Source: Paramacrobiotus metropolitanus
Lineage: Eukaryota; Tardigrada; Eutardigrada; Parachela; Macrobiotidae
Reading direction: 5' to 3'
DNA length: 64,000 nt
NCBI RefSeq assembly: GCF_019649055.1
Contig: NW_026570260.1
Coordinates: forward strand, 682,001-746,000
Part shown: in pieces, positions 1 through 12,564 of the stretch
Layout: each line of letters starts with the position of its first letter
Position numbering within the stretch: position 1 is the stretch's first letter
Notes under the pieces: generated by a model
What the model saw: the letters and a program-made list of their open reading frames with translations, nothing else
Database searches by the model: none
What the model was told of the DNA's origin: nothing
Translations under genes and position numbers: made by a program

Positions 1-2360
1 AGCGTTATCCTGTAACACCTGGTAGGCCGCAACCCCATTCTGGTCAGTGCCGTGGCCGATCGCAGCAGCGACGTCGCTGGGGTGTTCGTTAGTCAGTGCT
101 TCTATGTTATAGTCGAACATAACGGCGCTGTACAATCGTATGTAGGCTTCGGCACTTTCCATTCGGGCTGCGTCCTCGCAGATGGCCTCCTTTTCAAGCC
201 AACCCGCATCCAACGGTTTCGCGCCGTCTTCCCCATTACTGCACACTCGGACGGCATCCGCACGCGTCTCGAAAGCATCCGCTTGGCCCGTTGTCACGTC
301 GGGTATTGGGACGGCGCCGGTCCACAAACTACTGACAAATTCTTCTGAAGATTCCGTCACAAGGAGATCGCCGGATTTAATAGGGATCTCTGCATCGATT
401 ACCCGTGGCTCCACTAGTGGAGCCAGTACTGGATCGAGGCCGGTTGGGAGATCATCCTGGTCGGTGACCTGCGACGTACTGGGAGCGTCGGAATCGGCAT
501 TAACTACGGCATCCGTCACTGCACATTCCATTGGATCTATGGTAATGGAGAGATCCCCGGTGATTTCGATTGTGGATTCTCTAACGCTGGGACCATCATC
601 GAGGTCAGTCACAGCCGTCACTGGACTCACTGCCATGTCAGCAACAATGACTGGAATATTGTCCATAGCTGCGGCCGTGAACTGTGAAACCTTGCAACCT
701 GGATCCAAATCGGCACGGTTCGTTGCTTCTGTGGTTACTGTTTCAATAGCGGTTGGAACAGTATTGGAATTATCATTGTTAACCAACGGACCGTACACCG
801 ATTCCAAGTAAACCTGCAAACAGTCACTGCCTTCCACAGTAGAACTTTCGTCGATTGGGACTCGGTGCTTCGATGCTGGCGCCAGCGAGAGGGGTATGGT
901 TTCGACTGCAACGGTTGCACGGTGCGTCGGCAGGATGCTGACATCAACAACTGATTCTTTAGCGTGGAGTGCGGCAGAATTGTTCGCATCCGCATCTGCA
1001 AAACGGCCCATAAAGCCATCCTTATCAGTGCACACAAACTAAAGTCAGCGTACCAATTTCAGCGGGAATTTCTGGATTTGTCCGTGACGCTGACTGTAAG
1101 AAAATCTCCCGGCTGACCAAGGACAATGTGATGCCCAGCTGTTCAGCAATACTTCCCATGGACTGCCCCTGATTATACAGCGTGCGGATGGCTTCTCTCT
1201 GCGCGGGAGTGGCACGCAGGCTGCTGCCGGTAATCTTGCCGCGCATGAACAGCACATACCGCACTGTGTTCTCCGCCGTCTTCAGGCGCTTGGCTATGCG
1301 GTCGAGTGGGTAGTCTTTGTCGAAGAGCTCCACGATGTCCTCTTGGACGCGCGGCGTAGGCATGCGCTCGCGCTGGGAGGCCTTGCGGGGATTACGAGGT
1401 TGCCGGCTCAATCGGTCAGCGAAGCTCTTGCCGGCGGCGCCCACTACTTTGCACACGGTGGTGTAAGATTTGCCCGCGCGCTCCATAATGGTCTTCTGAG
1501 GTAGTCCCTCATCGAACAGGCGTAGAATCAGAGCTTCCGGTGTCTCTTTGGCCTCACTCGCGGGCTCCGACGGCTGCTTGGACTCAGTCGTTTCATCTGC
1601 AATGCATACGCTGTAAGCAGTGTTCAATTCCAAATTCGCTAAACTTAGCAATGCACACACTTATCCAAAATAAATCAGTTTCAATTACAGTACAGTATTA
1701 TACCATGTGGGGTATGATGTGTTCGATATCAATCGGCGGGCGATGCTTTAAAAAACTATTTTTAAGTACGGTTTTTTTTCAGGCGAAAACACGGATCACC
1801 CGATATATAAAGCGCTGGGCATCGCCGACCGTGGTGCCCACTGGTAATTATATAATTCTACTAGACATAAATTATTCTTATACCCAACGGATCCAATCAT
1901 CCATACCATTATGCGAATCGAGAAGCGCGGCCCCTATTACAGCTGCAGTTCTATGACACGCACACTATTTAGTCCACTTACTGTTAGGCGGGGTTTTGGT
2001 GAAGCTGGTTTCGGACACGTCGGAGTACTGCGGCTCCTCATCGGATCCCTGGTCATCTTCGTCATCCTCTTCATCGTTGTCGCTCTCCACCAGAAGACTC
2101 AAGCGGTTGGCCACCAGATGCTCGATAGTAGCCACCGGCGTCAGCGTCTGCCGAGCGATGGCCTTCCGCGAATAGCCAGAGTTCACCAGTAGCAGAATCT
2201 CCTGCCGCTTCTCCACCGGCAGATCCGCCACGCTCTCCTCTGTACCACAACACAAATCGTCACACTTTTGTACTTACTCAGACCTTAAAGGCTTTCGTAA
2301 CTCAATTCTACGTTCCGTACCGAACTGCAGTTCATCGTCCATTTCCATCAGCTCTGCCAT
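1..2360 (-). CDS. Multi-HTH nuclear protein, incomplete at both ends
   Basis: Function unknown; probably DNA-binding. Exons in transcription order: 2239-1982, 1596-1118, 1038 to beyond position 1. The junction 1982/1596 uses a GTAAGT donor, and phases agree at both internal junctions. Four copies of a ~35-residue helix-turn-helix module can be read: one in the first exon, followed by a Glu/Asp-rich stretch, and three in the second (each with a pattern like LFDxx...IAxRxK...TVxxVL). The last exon is open for about 346 codons to the window edge and is rich in Ser, Thr, Asp and Val, without a domain I recognise. The 79-base intron 1117-1039 would cut the last HTH near its recognition helix, so this junction is uncertain. 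An ATG at 2358-2360 starts a short acidic frame, but its strong donor (2277-2272) is out of phase with the exon at 2239, so the true 5' end is unresolved. The HTH modules resemble the one in the divergent gene at 4469. Confidence 0.65.
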
Positions 2361-4468
2361 TACGACGGTTCACTTTCACGAAGAACCCTAAAAACCGTTA
2401 TGCTTTCTCCTGTACACAGGTTGTAGAAACAAGCTGAATTCGGGACTAGTAGTAAACATGAAGTAAAGATGATAGGACGATTGACAAAAAGAGTTGTTGC
2501 ATGCTGTGAAAAACTAAACAAGTGTTCAAGTATTTGTACAACACATTGAAATGCAAGGAAAGAGTTAAGACGCCAATAATTTCGATTCTGATAAGGCACC
2601 TGACCTGACTAACATTCAAAATGCATGTGGCTTATGAGGCGACTCTGCGACAGGGTGAAAGGGCAAAGCTTTTAAATTTTAATCAGGGCCACGAGTGCTG
2701 TCAGAACTGTAAATTAACAGAGGCTCGTTCAGTAGTGAGTACTGCATCTGCACAGAATGCGGTACAATCGGTACTAGTACTAAAAAGTACTGCTCTCTGC
2801 CCGTTGGCTATTGCCCACTACACTGCCGCCGCAGCGGTCATTAATCTGGTCCCGGTAATATTGCCAAACAAAAGCATATCCGGGTTGGTTCCCCATTCAC
2901 CAATCAGGTCTAGCAGGGAATAATAGCGTAGTTATCTTGCTTTAACGTGACTGGGTCACTGGACACAGGGAGACACATGCAGCACAGCTGAGCGCACGCA
3001 CAAGATCATTTCAAAAACTGGCGACCAGAGCGTAACAACGAAATCCGAAAAACTGTCTCCTGCGGGGCCTGTGCGCTAAGCTCTAAACACTAAGTACTGC
3101 TATTATTAGCAGGTTTCGGTAGATAAGCTTTCTAGTAGAAAACACGCATAACAGCATGCATCACATCAAAAACAACGAAACTTTCCCACTCAACTTTTAC
3201 TTTCGAAGTTTTTTCTTTGTTTGCTGAATAGCTCGGGCTAGACGGAGGCCAGAGAGGACGCGTCACACCATTCAACATTGTGTAGACAAATCCTCTCTGT
3301 GTTCAGTTTGGGTGGGAAACATATATCCGGCCACTTGATTCAAACTGTTCCCGTTTTCCCAAACCCACTTTCTACTGCTAGGAGTCTCCTTAACAACATG
3401 GCCTATTAATAAGAGTTTTACCGAGTTTCTTAATCACTTCCGATTAAAAAACTGCCGATTTGCATTTCCGCTTTTCTTCGATTCCGATTCGCAAATTTTC
3501 TTATTTTTCTTAATTTTCTTAATTTTCCTTTTTTTTTAATCGGACCGATTGACAGACCAATTAACGAGTTGAGCGATTAAGAAATTTCCTCGAGAAAATT
3601 TCTTAATCAGCATCGCAATCGCTCAGAACTGCTTAGCGCACTCTAGAGCGTGACTCGGTCACTCGAGTTACTTGCACGCACTAAATACTGCGCCGACTTC
3701 ATTTCCGGTTTGGTGTCGGCTCTACATCCTATTGTATCTACGGCACAGTTGATAGCGCGTACACTCAAGAATCACGGAAGGCTAATGCCCGTCAACCAAT
3801 AAACTCCCCGAAGTTCGTTTCCGAATGTCACGAAAGTGGGTCCACTGTGGGATGATTGGGATCTGCCCTTTGCAGTGTCTCATTGGCCAGTATTCAGCAA
3901 ACTGCATGTTATGTCGACCGCTTGGTCGCGACTCGCAATGTGCGACAATAAGCGCTTTTGTTGCCGGCTGTTATTGCCGCCCCTTGATGGCAGCGACAAA
4001 GAAACAAAGCCACCTTCCGCGGCAGTTCCGCCTGCCTCTGTAAGACTGTGACGATAACCACTACTAACAGAACAATGTGAGGCCACACTCAACCAGGGCT
4101 TGCTGCGGCTTCCTTCGCTTCTCTGTATATTGTTTTACCGTTTCTGTGAACAGTAACCATGGTTTAATGATGCCTGTTAAACTGTTTCCGCAAGTACTTT
4201 TTGCTCTTATAAGAGTATATATAAGTTAATAAATCGCTGCAAAGTGCAATCCAACGCACTCCAAATAGGTATCTAAATAAAAATTGATCATACGCTGGAC
4301 CTGGAGCAAATATTATTGAATTTTGTAACAGCTCCTTTTTTTAGCGTACACGAATGTGCATTGCAGTTGTTGCATTATATTCATTTGCGCACTAAAGCAT
4401 AGCGTGAAGCGCTGAATACGCCACGAATCCGTTGTCCATAAACGGATAAACCATTAACTTGATTTCCG
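2361..4468. other. Spacer between the two divergent HTH genes
   Basis: About 2.1 kb with no supported gene. Short open frames at 2621-2923 and 3825-4051 lack domain or splice support. An imperfect inverted repeat around GATTAAGAAATTT lies at 3570-3609, next to a poly-pyrimidine run (3490-3540). The spacer presumably holds promoters for both neighbours, but I see no defined promoter element. Confidence 0.5.
3570..3609. repeat. Short inverted repeat
   Basis: GATTAAGAAATTT is followed after a CTCGAG centre by its complement AAATTTCTTAATC, giving a perfect or near-perfect hairpin. It lies in the shared upstream region of the two HTH genes. Function unknown. Confidence 0.7.
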
Positions 4469-5954
4469 ATGAACGATATCCGTGATTGTGCCAGTCGGGA
4501 ACCGCCACTGACGTCGGCGCTCACCGACGAGCCGGACGGCCGCGAATCTCCGGAGATCGCCGCGCCACCGGTAGGACCGGTATCGATGGTGCCGCCTCAT
4601 GCGACTCGTAATGCCGGACGTCGCCGGCCAGCCGCCACGCCCCGGAAGCGCCGGACCCGGCGAAAGGCTGCCGTGAACGATGCGCAACGTGCGACCACCG
4701 ACAGCGTGTTTGAGGAGGATAGCCACGGTATGGCCACTGTACGCGGCGTGGTACGCGGCGTGGGACTGCAGCTGCGCGACGCCCATGAGCAGGGGACACT
4801 GTCCTCTGGCAAAGGTAAGACTCAACCTCGCTTTAGTAAATTGACCAGGCTGCGGTGTGCCTTATTCATGAGTCCTACACAGTAGTTTTTCTTCGTATAG
4901 TATCTTCCTTCGTTGAAGTTCATGCATTTTTTTGCGGCTTTTCCGAAGGTAAAATGATAATTAATTTTAAGGCATCAACATGTATTTTACCCCAAAAACT
5001 GCCGACGCCCGGGAAGACATCATTCAGTTGTTCGACGACAACGTCAGTCTGGCGGAGATAGCGCGTCGGGTGAAGCTTTGTGTTACAACCGTGTCGCATG
5101 TGCTTTTGTCCGCGGGGAGAAGTGCTAAGGACCGCAAAATTCATAGTAAGACCTGGTTGCAGCTGGCCGGCTCTAATATACTTAAGCTAATCGATTTGCA
5201 CTTGGAACCGAACCTGACCTCGTTGCTACACTGCATTTGGCAGGAAACGGCAGGCGAAAGAAGGGTCAAACGAACCGACGTCCCCTTGCACGACCGATCG
5301 CAGTGGAGCAGGACACCGGCTTGACACTGCCGGACACCGGCGGATGGCCGTTGATTTCGGACGAAATGCCCACTGTGCGAGATTCCGGGAAAGTCCCTGT
5401 CCACGTACGAAGCCGCCGTTCGCAAAGCCACAAAACAAGTAATTTCGATTGCGCTCTCAGGTTTTCATCTAATGTTTTTTTGTACGTGGAAGTTGTTCTG
5501 CTACTTAGAAGAAAAACGCAAACTGCCATCTGGGAAGAAGCGTAAACGTCCAGCCAGAGATCCCATTGCAGAGGTCATTGTCCAGCCTCACATCGAAGCG
5601 GATACGTGGAACACTGCCACTGCCGCTTTCAACGCAGCCTGTCCCGAATCCGCACTACGCGCTGATGGGGCCAGTCAGCCGCCGAACGTGGCGGTCATCG
5701 GGTGCCATGGATCGGCCTGGGACAGTCAGTACCACTGCGAGGTCTGCCTCTTCTACACGACCGCCGAGACCTCCTTCATCGGTCACCTGCTGTCGGGGCC
5801 GCACCAGCAGAGGACCTCCGGCGCGCTGCTGGTGTGCACGAACTGCAAACTGAAAACCCACAGACGGGACAGAATGCTCCACCACTGCATCACGCATCGG
5901 CCGGGATGTTGGCAGTTGCAACCAGCATTGCTACGCTTGGCCGCACATCCATGA
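4469..5954 (+). CDS. HTH plus double zinc-finger nuclear protein
   Basis: Four exons with matching phases: 4469-4814, 4972-5145, 5244-5438, 5509-5954 (386 residues). Exon 1 is Pro/Arg-rich and low in structure (RRRPAATPRKRRTRRK). Exon 2 encodes one HTH module (REDIIQLFDD ... LAEIARRVK ... TVSHVL) close to those of the minus-strand neighbour. Exon 4 starts with a lysine/arginine cluster that looks like a nuclear localisation signal. It then carries two zinc fingers: first C-x2-C-x12-H-x5-H (matrin/U1 spacing), second C-x2-C-x12-H-x3-H (classical C2H2). It is therefore probably a nuclear DNA- or RNA-binding protein. No family assignment is possible by eye. The start is the first ATG in the exon 1 frame. 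Neighbouring position, opposite orientation and the shared HTH suggest the two genes arose by local duplication and later diverged. Confidence 0.78.
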
Positions 5955-7163
5955 CGTCATGCAGCGAAATGTTTGAGGTGTCTAAATCGATTAAGTACTA
6001 ATATAGCTTTACCACTACTTCTATCGACGATCGTCGACCGCTTAAGCAGGATATGTGGTTGTTCGTTCCGCGGCCCACGGGTTTCTTAGGGTCTAGCCCG
6101 ATGTCGGTACGCTGGCTTGTCGAGGAATACTAGAGTATTGTTACTCAGTGGTGATTTATATTTCTTTGTTATCTTTGTCTTTGTTGTCTTTATACTTATT
6201 CCTTTGATATGTGTTCATTAATGTTTTTATATTTGTTTCCCTATTGTCTAATATTTCCATCGTATTAATGCACTGCCATGCCCGGCAGCGTTTTTACTAC
6301 TTCTCTGTGAGAATATTGTGGGCCGGCTGTTGTCTGACTGTCCGCCTACAATCAGGACTGCATTCACTGCACTGACATGCTATTAAACTGTTCGAGTAAA
6401 TTTTTTTCGTGTTAAAGTTCTTAATAATGATTGCAGACTTGCAGTCATCAAAGTCGACACCCGGTGATGTGTTACGCAGCGCTGTAGCATTCCCTACGCC
6501 TCCGTCTAATTCGAGATAATTCAAGTATCTGCCCGCCTGTGTTTGTAGATGTTGTATAACTCGCTTGTGTTTAAGTTTCTCACGATTTATGTAGAAAGTG
6601 TGAAAAATTGTGTTGCTACTAACGCGAACAGTACGTATGTATTCGACGAATCTATGTAGCAACAACGCAAAAATCCATACGACATACAGTGCAACAATAA
6701 ACCGTCAATAAAATATCTCCCGGTCCAAATATACGGTTTGCACTCACTTTGCAGTTTGTTAAGTATGCAAAAAATATTGCACTGGATAAATGGTACCACA
6801 GTCAATATCCTTCGCTATCTGATTCTGTGCTCTTATGACATACAATCGTATTCAAGATCACTTCATCTTGTCCATTGTTCAAAATAAGACACCAGGTTCA
6901 CACAATAAAACCGATTTGCAGTCGCCGCACGCGGCATACCATCTGCAATCACCGTCAGTCTGTCAGATCAGAGAAACAGGGAAAACAATCGTTGAAATAC
7001 AACGTTATAGTGCGAATAAATAAGTTTTGATCGTAGCATCCGCATCATCAAAATTTAGAAAACAGCAATCGATACAAAGTTACAAACCACTGTTAACCAC
7101 ACTATAAAGCCAACAAACAGCTGCCAAAGGAAGACGGAATCAATGAAGGGCTCGTTTCACGCA
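5955..7163. other. Intergenic region, no gene seen
   Basis: About 1.2 kb between the stop of the HTH/zinc-finger gene and the stop of PEDS1 (tail to tail). AT-rich, with only short frames that have no domain or splice support. It must hold both 3' UTRs. Confidence 0.5.
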
Positions 7164-10100
7164 TCACTTCTTCTTGGCCCACAACAGGTCGTCGGCCCGC
7201 GGCAGAGCGCCTGAACAGCGCGTGATACTGCGCTCCAGAAAGGCCCAGAAGCCCAACACCTCCAGCGGCCAGTTCAGCCAGCCGGTGGTGATGCAAAAGT
7301 AGGTCTCGTGCGGCGCCACATGGTGGATACGGTGGTGTTTGCGCGGCAAGATCACGTGGTGGTCCTGCAGCCAGGTCACCCAGCGCGGCAGTCCGAAGTA
7401 CGTGTGCGACCACTTGTGGATCTGTCAAATAAGACAAAATTTAATCACCACACAACGGTAACGAACACGCGCGCTTCGTTCCGGATTAAATTCTAGATGC
7501 CATAATGTCAATGCAAATTGTGTCAATTGAGTAAAAGAATTTGATCAATGCCAGTGGACAAAAATCGAAATCTAGTAAAAATAAATTCCGTTCCATGAAA
7601 GATAGTCGTTAGTCTGTACACTAGAAAACACCACCAACTTCAAAATTACAATCGATACAAATTTATCAAAATTATTAACATTTTAAAACTAAAATGAACG
7701 CTGAACACAGGAGTCGTACAGATACCTAATGGTAAGTACTTGTACGTACTGTATAAGAGAAGCGTACTGTATAAGACATACTTGTACATAATAGAGAAAT
7801 TGTACAAATAGTACCAGCAGTATCCCGTCCCCTTTCCCTCCTTACAACAAAGTACAGACTTCCTCTTTTTAAATCAAACCTAACCATATTCCTACCTACA
7901 TTCCTTCTCTTCTCCAATATTTCTTCCTTTTTTTCTATATTCTGCCAATTCTCTATATTTCTCCTTTTCTGCCCTCTTCAGTTCATTGCCAAAAAAATGG
8001 CACCCAGGATTATACCAGTCTTATAAAATGTTTACGTCAAATTGCGTGACACGTGCCTGTTCACAAGTTACCTTTCTTTAAAAAGACATATAAAACTGAC
8101 TGAATTGCTAACTATGCCGTCTTCTCTCACTGCAACTACTGCAACGCAACCACGTTACCGCAGAGAACTCAAACTGATTCTGACCGGCCTGCAGATAAAC
8201 ATCACTTAGACTTTTTACTTTTACCACCCACTGACGGATGATCCCCAATTGAAGATTTAACGGTCTTCTTAAATCAATTCATTTACGCCCTAAAAAAGCA
8301 CCATTCCCTCAAATGATACGTCATTATGCGATCGCAGTCGACCACATCCGCAACCAAGCCGTGACATTCAAAAACGGGAACACTGTAGGCAGTCAATGTA
8401 ATCAGCCAGGCGCAATGTGCGTCAGTCCGGAAGCACCAGGCGAATAAGCCGACACAATTAGACACGGTCCGTCTACTGTTGGGTGCTTCATTGGCTCGCT
8501 CAGCCGTCGGGGGATTAGCACGCATTGTCAACTGCGTCCTATCAAATTTCCATCAATTACTCGCGCGCGTTACACCACGCCATCATCGCACCTTGCAGCC
8601 GCTCTAACTTGCCTCTACGAGCACCGACTTAACACCCCCTTAAACACCCACACCCCGCATCGATCTACTGCATCCCTACTAACATTCGCTTCTGGAGACT
8701 GTTTTCTTGCCGCAACCAGTCCGTTACTTCCGGTCGACGGTTACACGGTTGACTTTTCTTTCAATTCAACACGCCGCATTATCTAAACAATTCAAAGAAT
8801 CGTCCGGGGAAAATTCCGGTGAGGAAATACCGGAGACGCTCATACGAAGCTCGGATACAATTTCTTGACAAAGACGAAACGGGTACCTATGGCGATTGTT
8901 GCGTAAATGAAGAATGTCCTGAATAATGCTAACCATAAAGATAAAAGGGAATAACAGGAACACTTCGAATATCGCTGTCGGGCAAAAGCCAGACTGAGAC
9001 CAAACCGCGAAATGTGCTCTGCGTCTCGTCTAACGCGGTATTAATATAAGAGAAAAAAATCCCAAACTGCATTCCTATAATTATGATAAACCAAAAATAA
9101 CTAACGCCACAAAAAAATTTGCAAAAGTAGGAACTTCTTAGAATATGTAAATCTTTAGCAAAATTTTTAAGAGTGTACCTTCCCAATATTGTCTAACAAG
9201 ACTACCATGAGGCGAGCAGAAAACGGGTAGAAGAAAATGAAATCACAGGCGAACGTTCTACGAAAAGCCCGGAAAACGTAATGTACTATCGGCACTCGGC
9301 AGTAAACCGATTACAGGGAATTGCTGGTTATTTGTTAATAAGTTAGGATGATGGATGGGCGCTGACCTGGTTGGTGACGGAGACGAAGAGGACCAGCCAG
9401 AAGAAGTAGCAGTAGTAGGCGTAGTCGCTGACCAGCTGGCTCTCGCTGTACACCGCGAACCGGTAAGCCATGAAGGAGAGGACGGGCAGGGAAGCGGCGA
9501 AGTTGTCCCCGTTGGTTTCGATGAAGTCGTGTCGGGTGATGGATGTCGGGTCGATGTGGTGCTCACGGAAGGGACGGATCAGTGCCTGCAATAATCACCC
9601 AATACTATCCATATCATACCATTTCCATCATTTGACTACGATTTGCACCGATGCACTGCGTTTCCAATTTAATGACTTTTAAATTAATGTTGAATGTCAT
9701 GGAAAAACTAGAAATGCATAGACCGATCAAATACAGCAAAACATTCTACTAAAAATTTATTATAGAATTATCCATAATTTTTCATGTTTTAATTGTCAGA
9801 GAATATTTTCCGATAAACTAATGAGAAAACTCCATTCCAAATAATTAGCATTCTACCTCATAAAAATACAGACCGCAAATAAGGGAAATAATAATACCGT
9901 CCAAAAAGCCTGGACAACAGAGGAAATAACAAGTACTGTATGTAACTAGCTGAAAATACTTATAAAGATACCATATCTTTTGACTTTTACTAACAATAAA
10001 ACAACATATTTATCTGCAGTTTTGGGTAAAACTCTGGTAATTCGATTTATTTTCACTGGAAAGACAGATTCCGTTAATTCTATGAAAAGCGACATGCGGC

Positions 10101-12564
10101 TCTTACCGTACACTGAATGCCCAGCATCACCCAGGGGTCAGAGGAAATAGAAAGCATGAGAAAAATTGAAAAAAAGAATTCCCCTGGCGAATTAGGCATC
10201 CTTTTCACAGAATACTGCTTACCTTGCCGATGACGGGCACATCAATGGATCCCCAGGAATCGGCGGCCCAATGCACCAATCCGCTGACGAAATCGGCGGT
10301 AATTATGCCTCCCACTGTCAAACAGACAACACCCCTTACTACCTACTGCAACTGGCAATACACGGAAACACACACAACACCGCGCTGACGGCAGCCCATT
10401 ACAACATTGTTGATTCTCACATTCTACCCTCTCAGGTGGCAATTTGTGTCAATATATACACAACAAACGAAATTTACACAGCAAACTCAACTTCTCTCCA
10501 TTACCGCTAAAGGAATATTCTCATACGGGCACGTCGCAGCTGAGTGCAGGCCGGGGAAAAGGGTACGCACATAAATAAAAGCCGGCTATTCACTAAGTAG
10601 GAAGAATGTTAAAAAAACCAAAGCGTAAAACAGGAAAGGTTCGATTTAAATTTCCTCAGTAAAATAACTATTTTGTCACACGTTTTGTGTGCAGGCGTTT
10701 ACAAGACGTCGCCACGTTGATTATTGCTCTGATTACTCCACAGCAAACCGGAAATCTGTTGAAAAATTTAACAACTACCTATTTCCAAAACAAATCAAAT
10801 TACGAGGTCTCACCGGATGCAAATTAATCAGATTCGTGATCTTACCAATAACGAATGCAGCTAATGAACAAATCTGCGTTTTAACCAATATATCATTAAT
10901 TACCGGAAATGAATTGCAAAAAATAACCTATACTTCAACCTCCACGCCCAACGTCATAAAAGCGTAGTGCAAGACTACGAATACTCGAGCAAAAGTACGG
11001 AATATATCCATATGCAGAAAAGGAAAACGGTATTATCACGAGTCACTGCCGTTCTGATGCTTTGTAGAGCGAGTACAGTTATAGAACTACGGGAATTCAA
11101 TCGAAAGGGCCAGCAGGCACGATTTGATAGGAGAATAACAGCCGGAAACGCCAGTCTTTTAGCCAACAATTGCATTACTGTCTGGGATTTTTTGTGCGCG
11201 TAATTGGCAAGTTAATTGGAGAAACTGAATTGTGCTAGACTCCTATTTCATTCAGTCACTTACCAGCGGACAGGAGGATGGAGGGCCAATTGTTGGGACG
11301 AAAGTATTTGATAAGAAAGACAAAATCCACCAACATCAGCGCCACGCTGACGACGATGCACAGGCACTCCTGCAAACGCTTCCCTGTGCAAGACGAAGCA
11401 ACAGAATTTTGTAGTGGGATTACGCTTACGCAACGCAATTGCATTAACGCTAATTGACATTCTAGTCCCGCGCCATCAATGCCACAATGAATGTCCTCCA
11501 ATACCACACACTCACTCGTACACTCACGTTGTACAGGCCAATTAGATCAGTCGATAACCACAAAAACAATCACTACCCAAACCGAAACACATCTGCGAAA
11601 AAATTTCGTACGCGAAAGGAAAAGCCTAATTTAAACCTTGAAAAAATATGCGAATGATTAGAAAAAGAGCGGAATCGTAACTCGCAAGTAAATAATCTGC
11701 AACAAAACGCCTTTCGCTAGCCTAGCTGACGATGATAGTGTTCTTAATTAATTAATCTTGCGTGCATCTGCTGTGGAAAATTTTAAAAAAAGCGAACCCG
11801 ACAATCCGCAGTTCGAAATCCAATAACAACTGAAAGAAAATATTTTTCCGGCATGTTCACACTTTTTCTTTATTTATGAGTTCCATGTACTCTGTATAAC
11901 GAGTTACTAAATTTGTATAAATGATAGAAGCGTGGCGCAGTTATCAATAATGCGCCTTATCTAGGGTGGTTAATTCTCGTATTAAATTGCAAAAAAATCG
12001 TAAATTTTTAGAATCGTAAATCGTAAATTTTAGGATCAGAAAGCTGGAGACGCTAAATATGGTATTCGAGCAAAGACAATAATGAAGTCGAATTTCCACT
12101 GCTACGACGCTGAATAAAAATTAGAAACACTTATCGACGTTATCGCTACTCAGCTTAGATATTTTCACGCTACAAGGTATTATAATGATATAATATTACA
12201 ACAAAAAATTATCTTGTTGAAAGTTAATTAAACCAAGTTGAAGCAATCTTTCGTTTGTTTTTTGAAAGTAAATAACTCAATCTTGCATAAATTATCCGAG
12301 CAAAACAATCATTTATTTACGCCAGACGGTACACCAGTGCAAGAAACCGTATGGAAAAGAATACTTTCAGTCGCTTCAGGTTGTCAGAGACGCGTACTCA
12401 CCTCCCGTATAAAGTCCCGCCAACTCTTTAGCTCCGGAATGCTTGGGTCCCCATCGCGCCACCCCTTCCAACAGCCCGCGGTCCACGTTGTCCGTGGGGG
12501 AACAAGACGGCACTTCCTCCTTCATGGACAGCTGGCTGATGTCCTCCGCCGTAATGAAGACCAT
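7164..12564 (-). CDS. PEDS1: Plasmanylethanolamine desaturase (TMEM189/Kua/CarF family)
   Basis: The enzyme introduces the vinyl-ether double bond of plasmalogens at the ER membrane, turning plasmanyl- into plasmenyl-ethanolamine (family knowledge). Exons: 12564-12402, 11383-11264, 10314-10223, 9585-9367, 7421-7164, all in phase, giving 283 residues against about 270 in human. Exon 1 has the ARWG(x)KHxGAKELAxLY block. Exon 2 is mostly a membrane segment. Exon 3 has [13 protein letters not shown]. Exon 4 has [10 protein letters not shown] (His134, His135) and [12 protein letters not shown] plus membrane segments. Exon 5 has the histidine-rich core: HKWSH (200-204), DHH (218-220), KHHRIHH (226-232) and [14 protein letters not shown] (235-248). 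All histidine motifs expected for the di-iron site appear intact. The start is the ATG upstream of the conserved block; a GTG further 5' in frame is not needed. Family identity is close to certain. Confidence 0.96.

Noticed and set aside
182-811. Long plus-strand frame (209 residues)
   Set aside because: It lies opposite the open minus-strand exon of the HTH gene and is Ser/Thr/Val-rich without a domain; it is best read as a shadow of that exon.
735-1037. Minus-strand frame in another phase
   Set aside because: Overlaps the longer minus-strand exon that continues to the window edge; low similarity to real protein and no splice support.
2621-2923. 100-residue plus frame in the HTH spacer
   Set aside because: No domain, no splice sites in phase; composition like random sequence.
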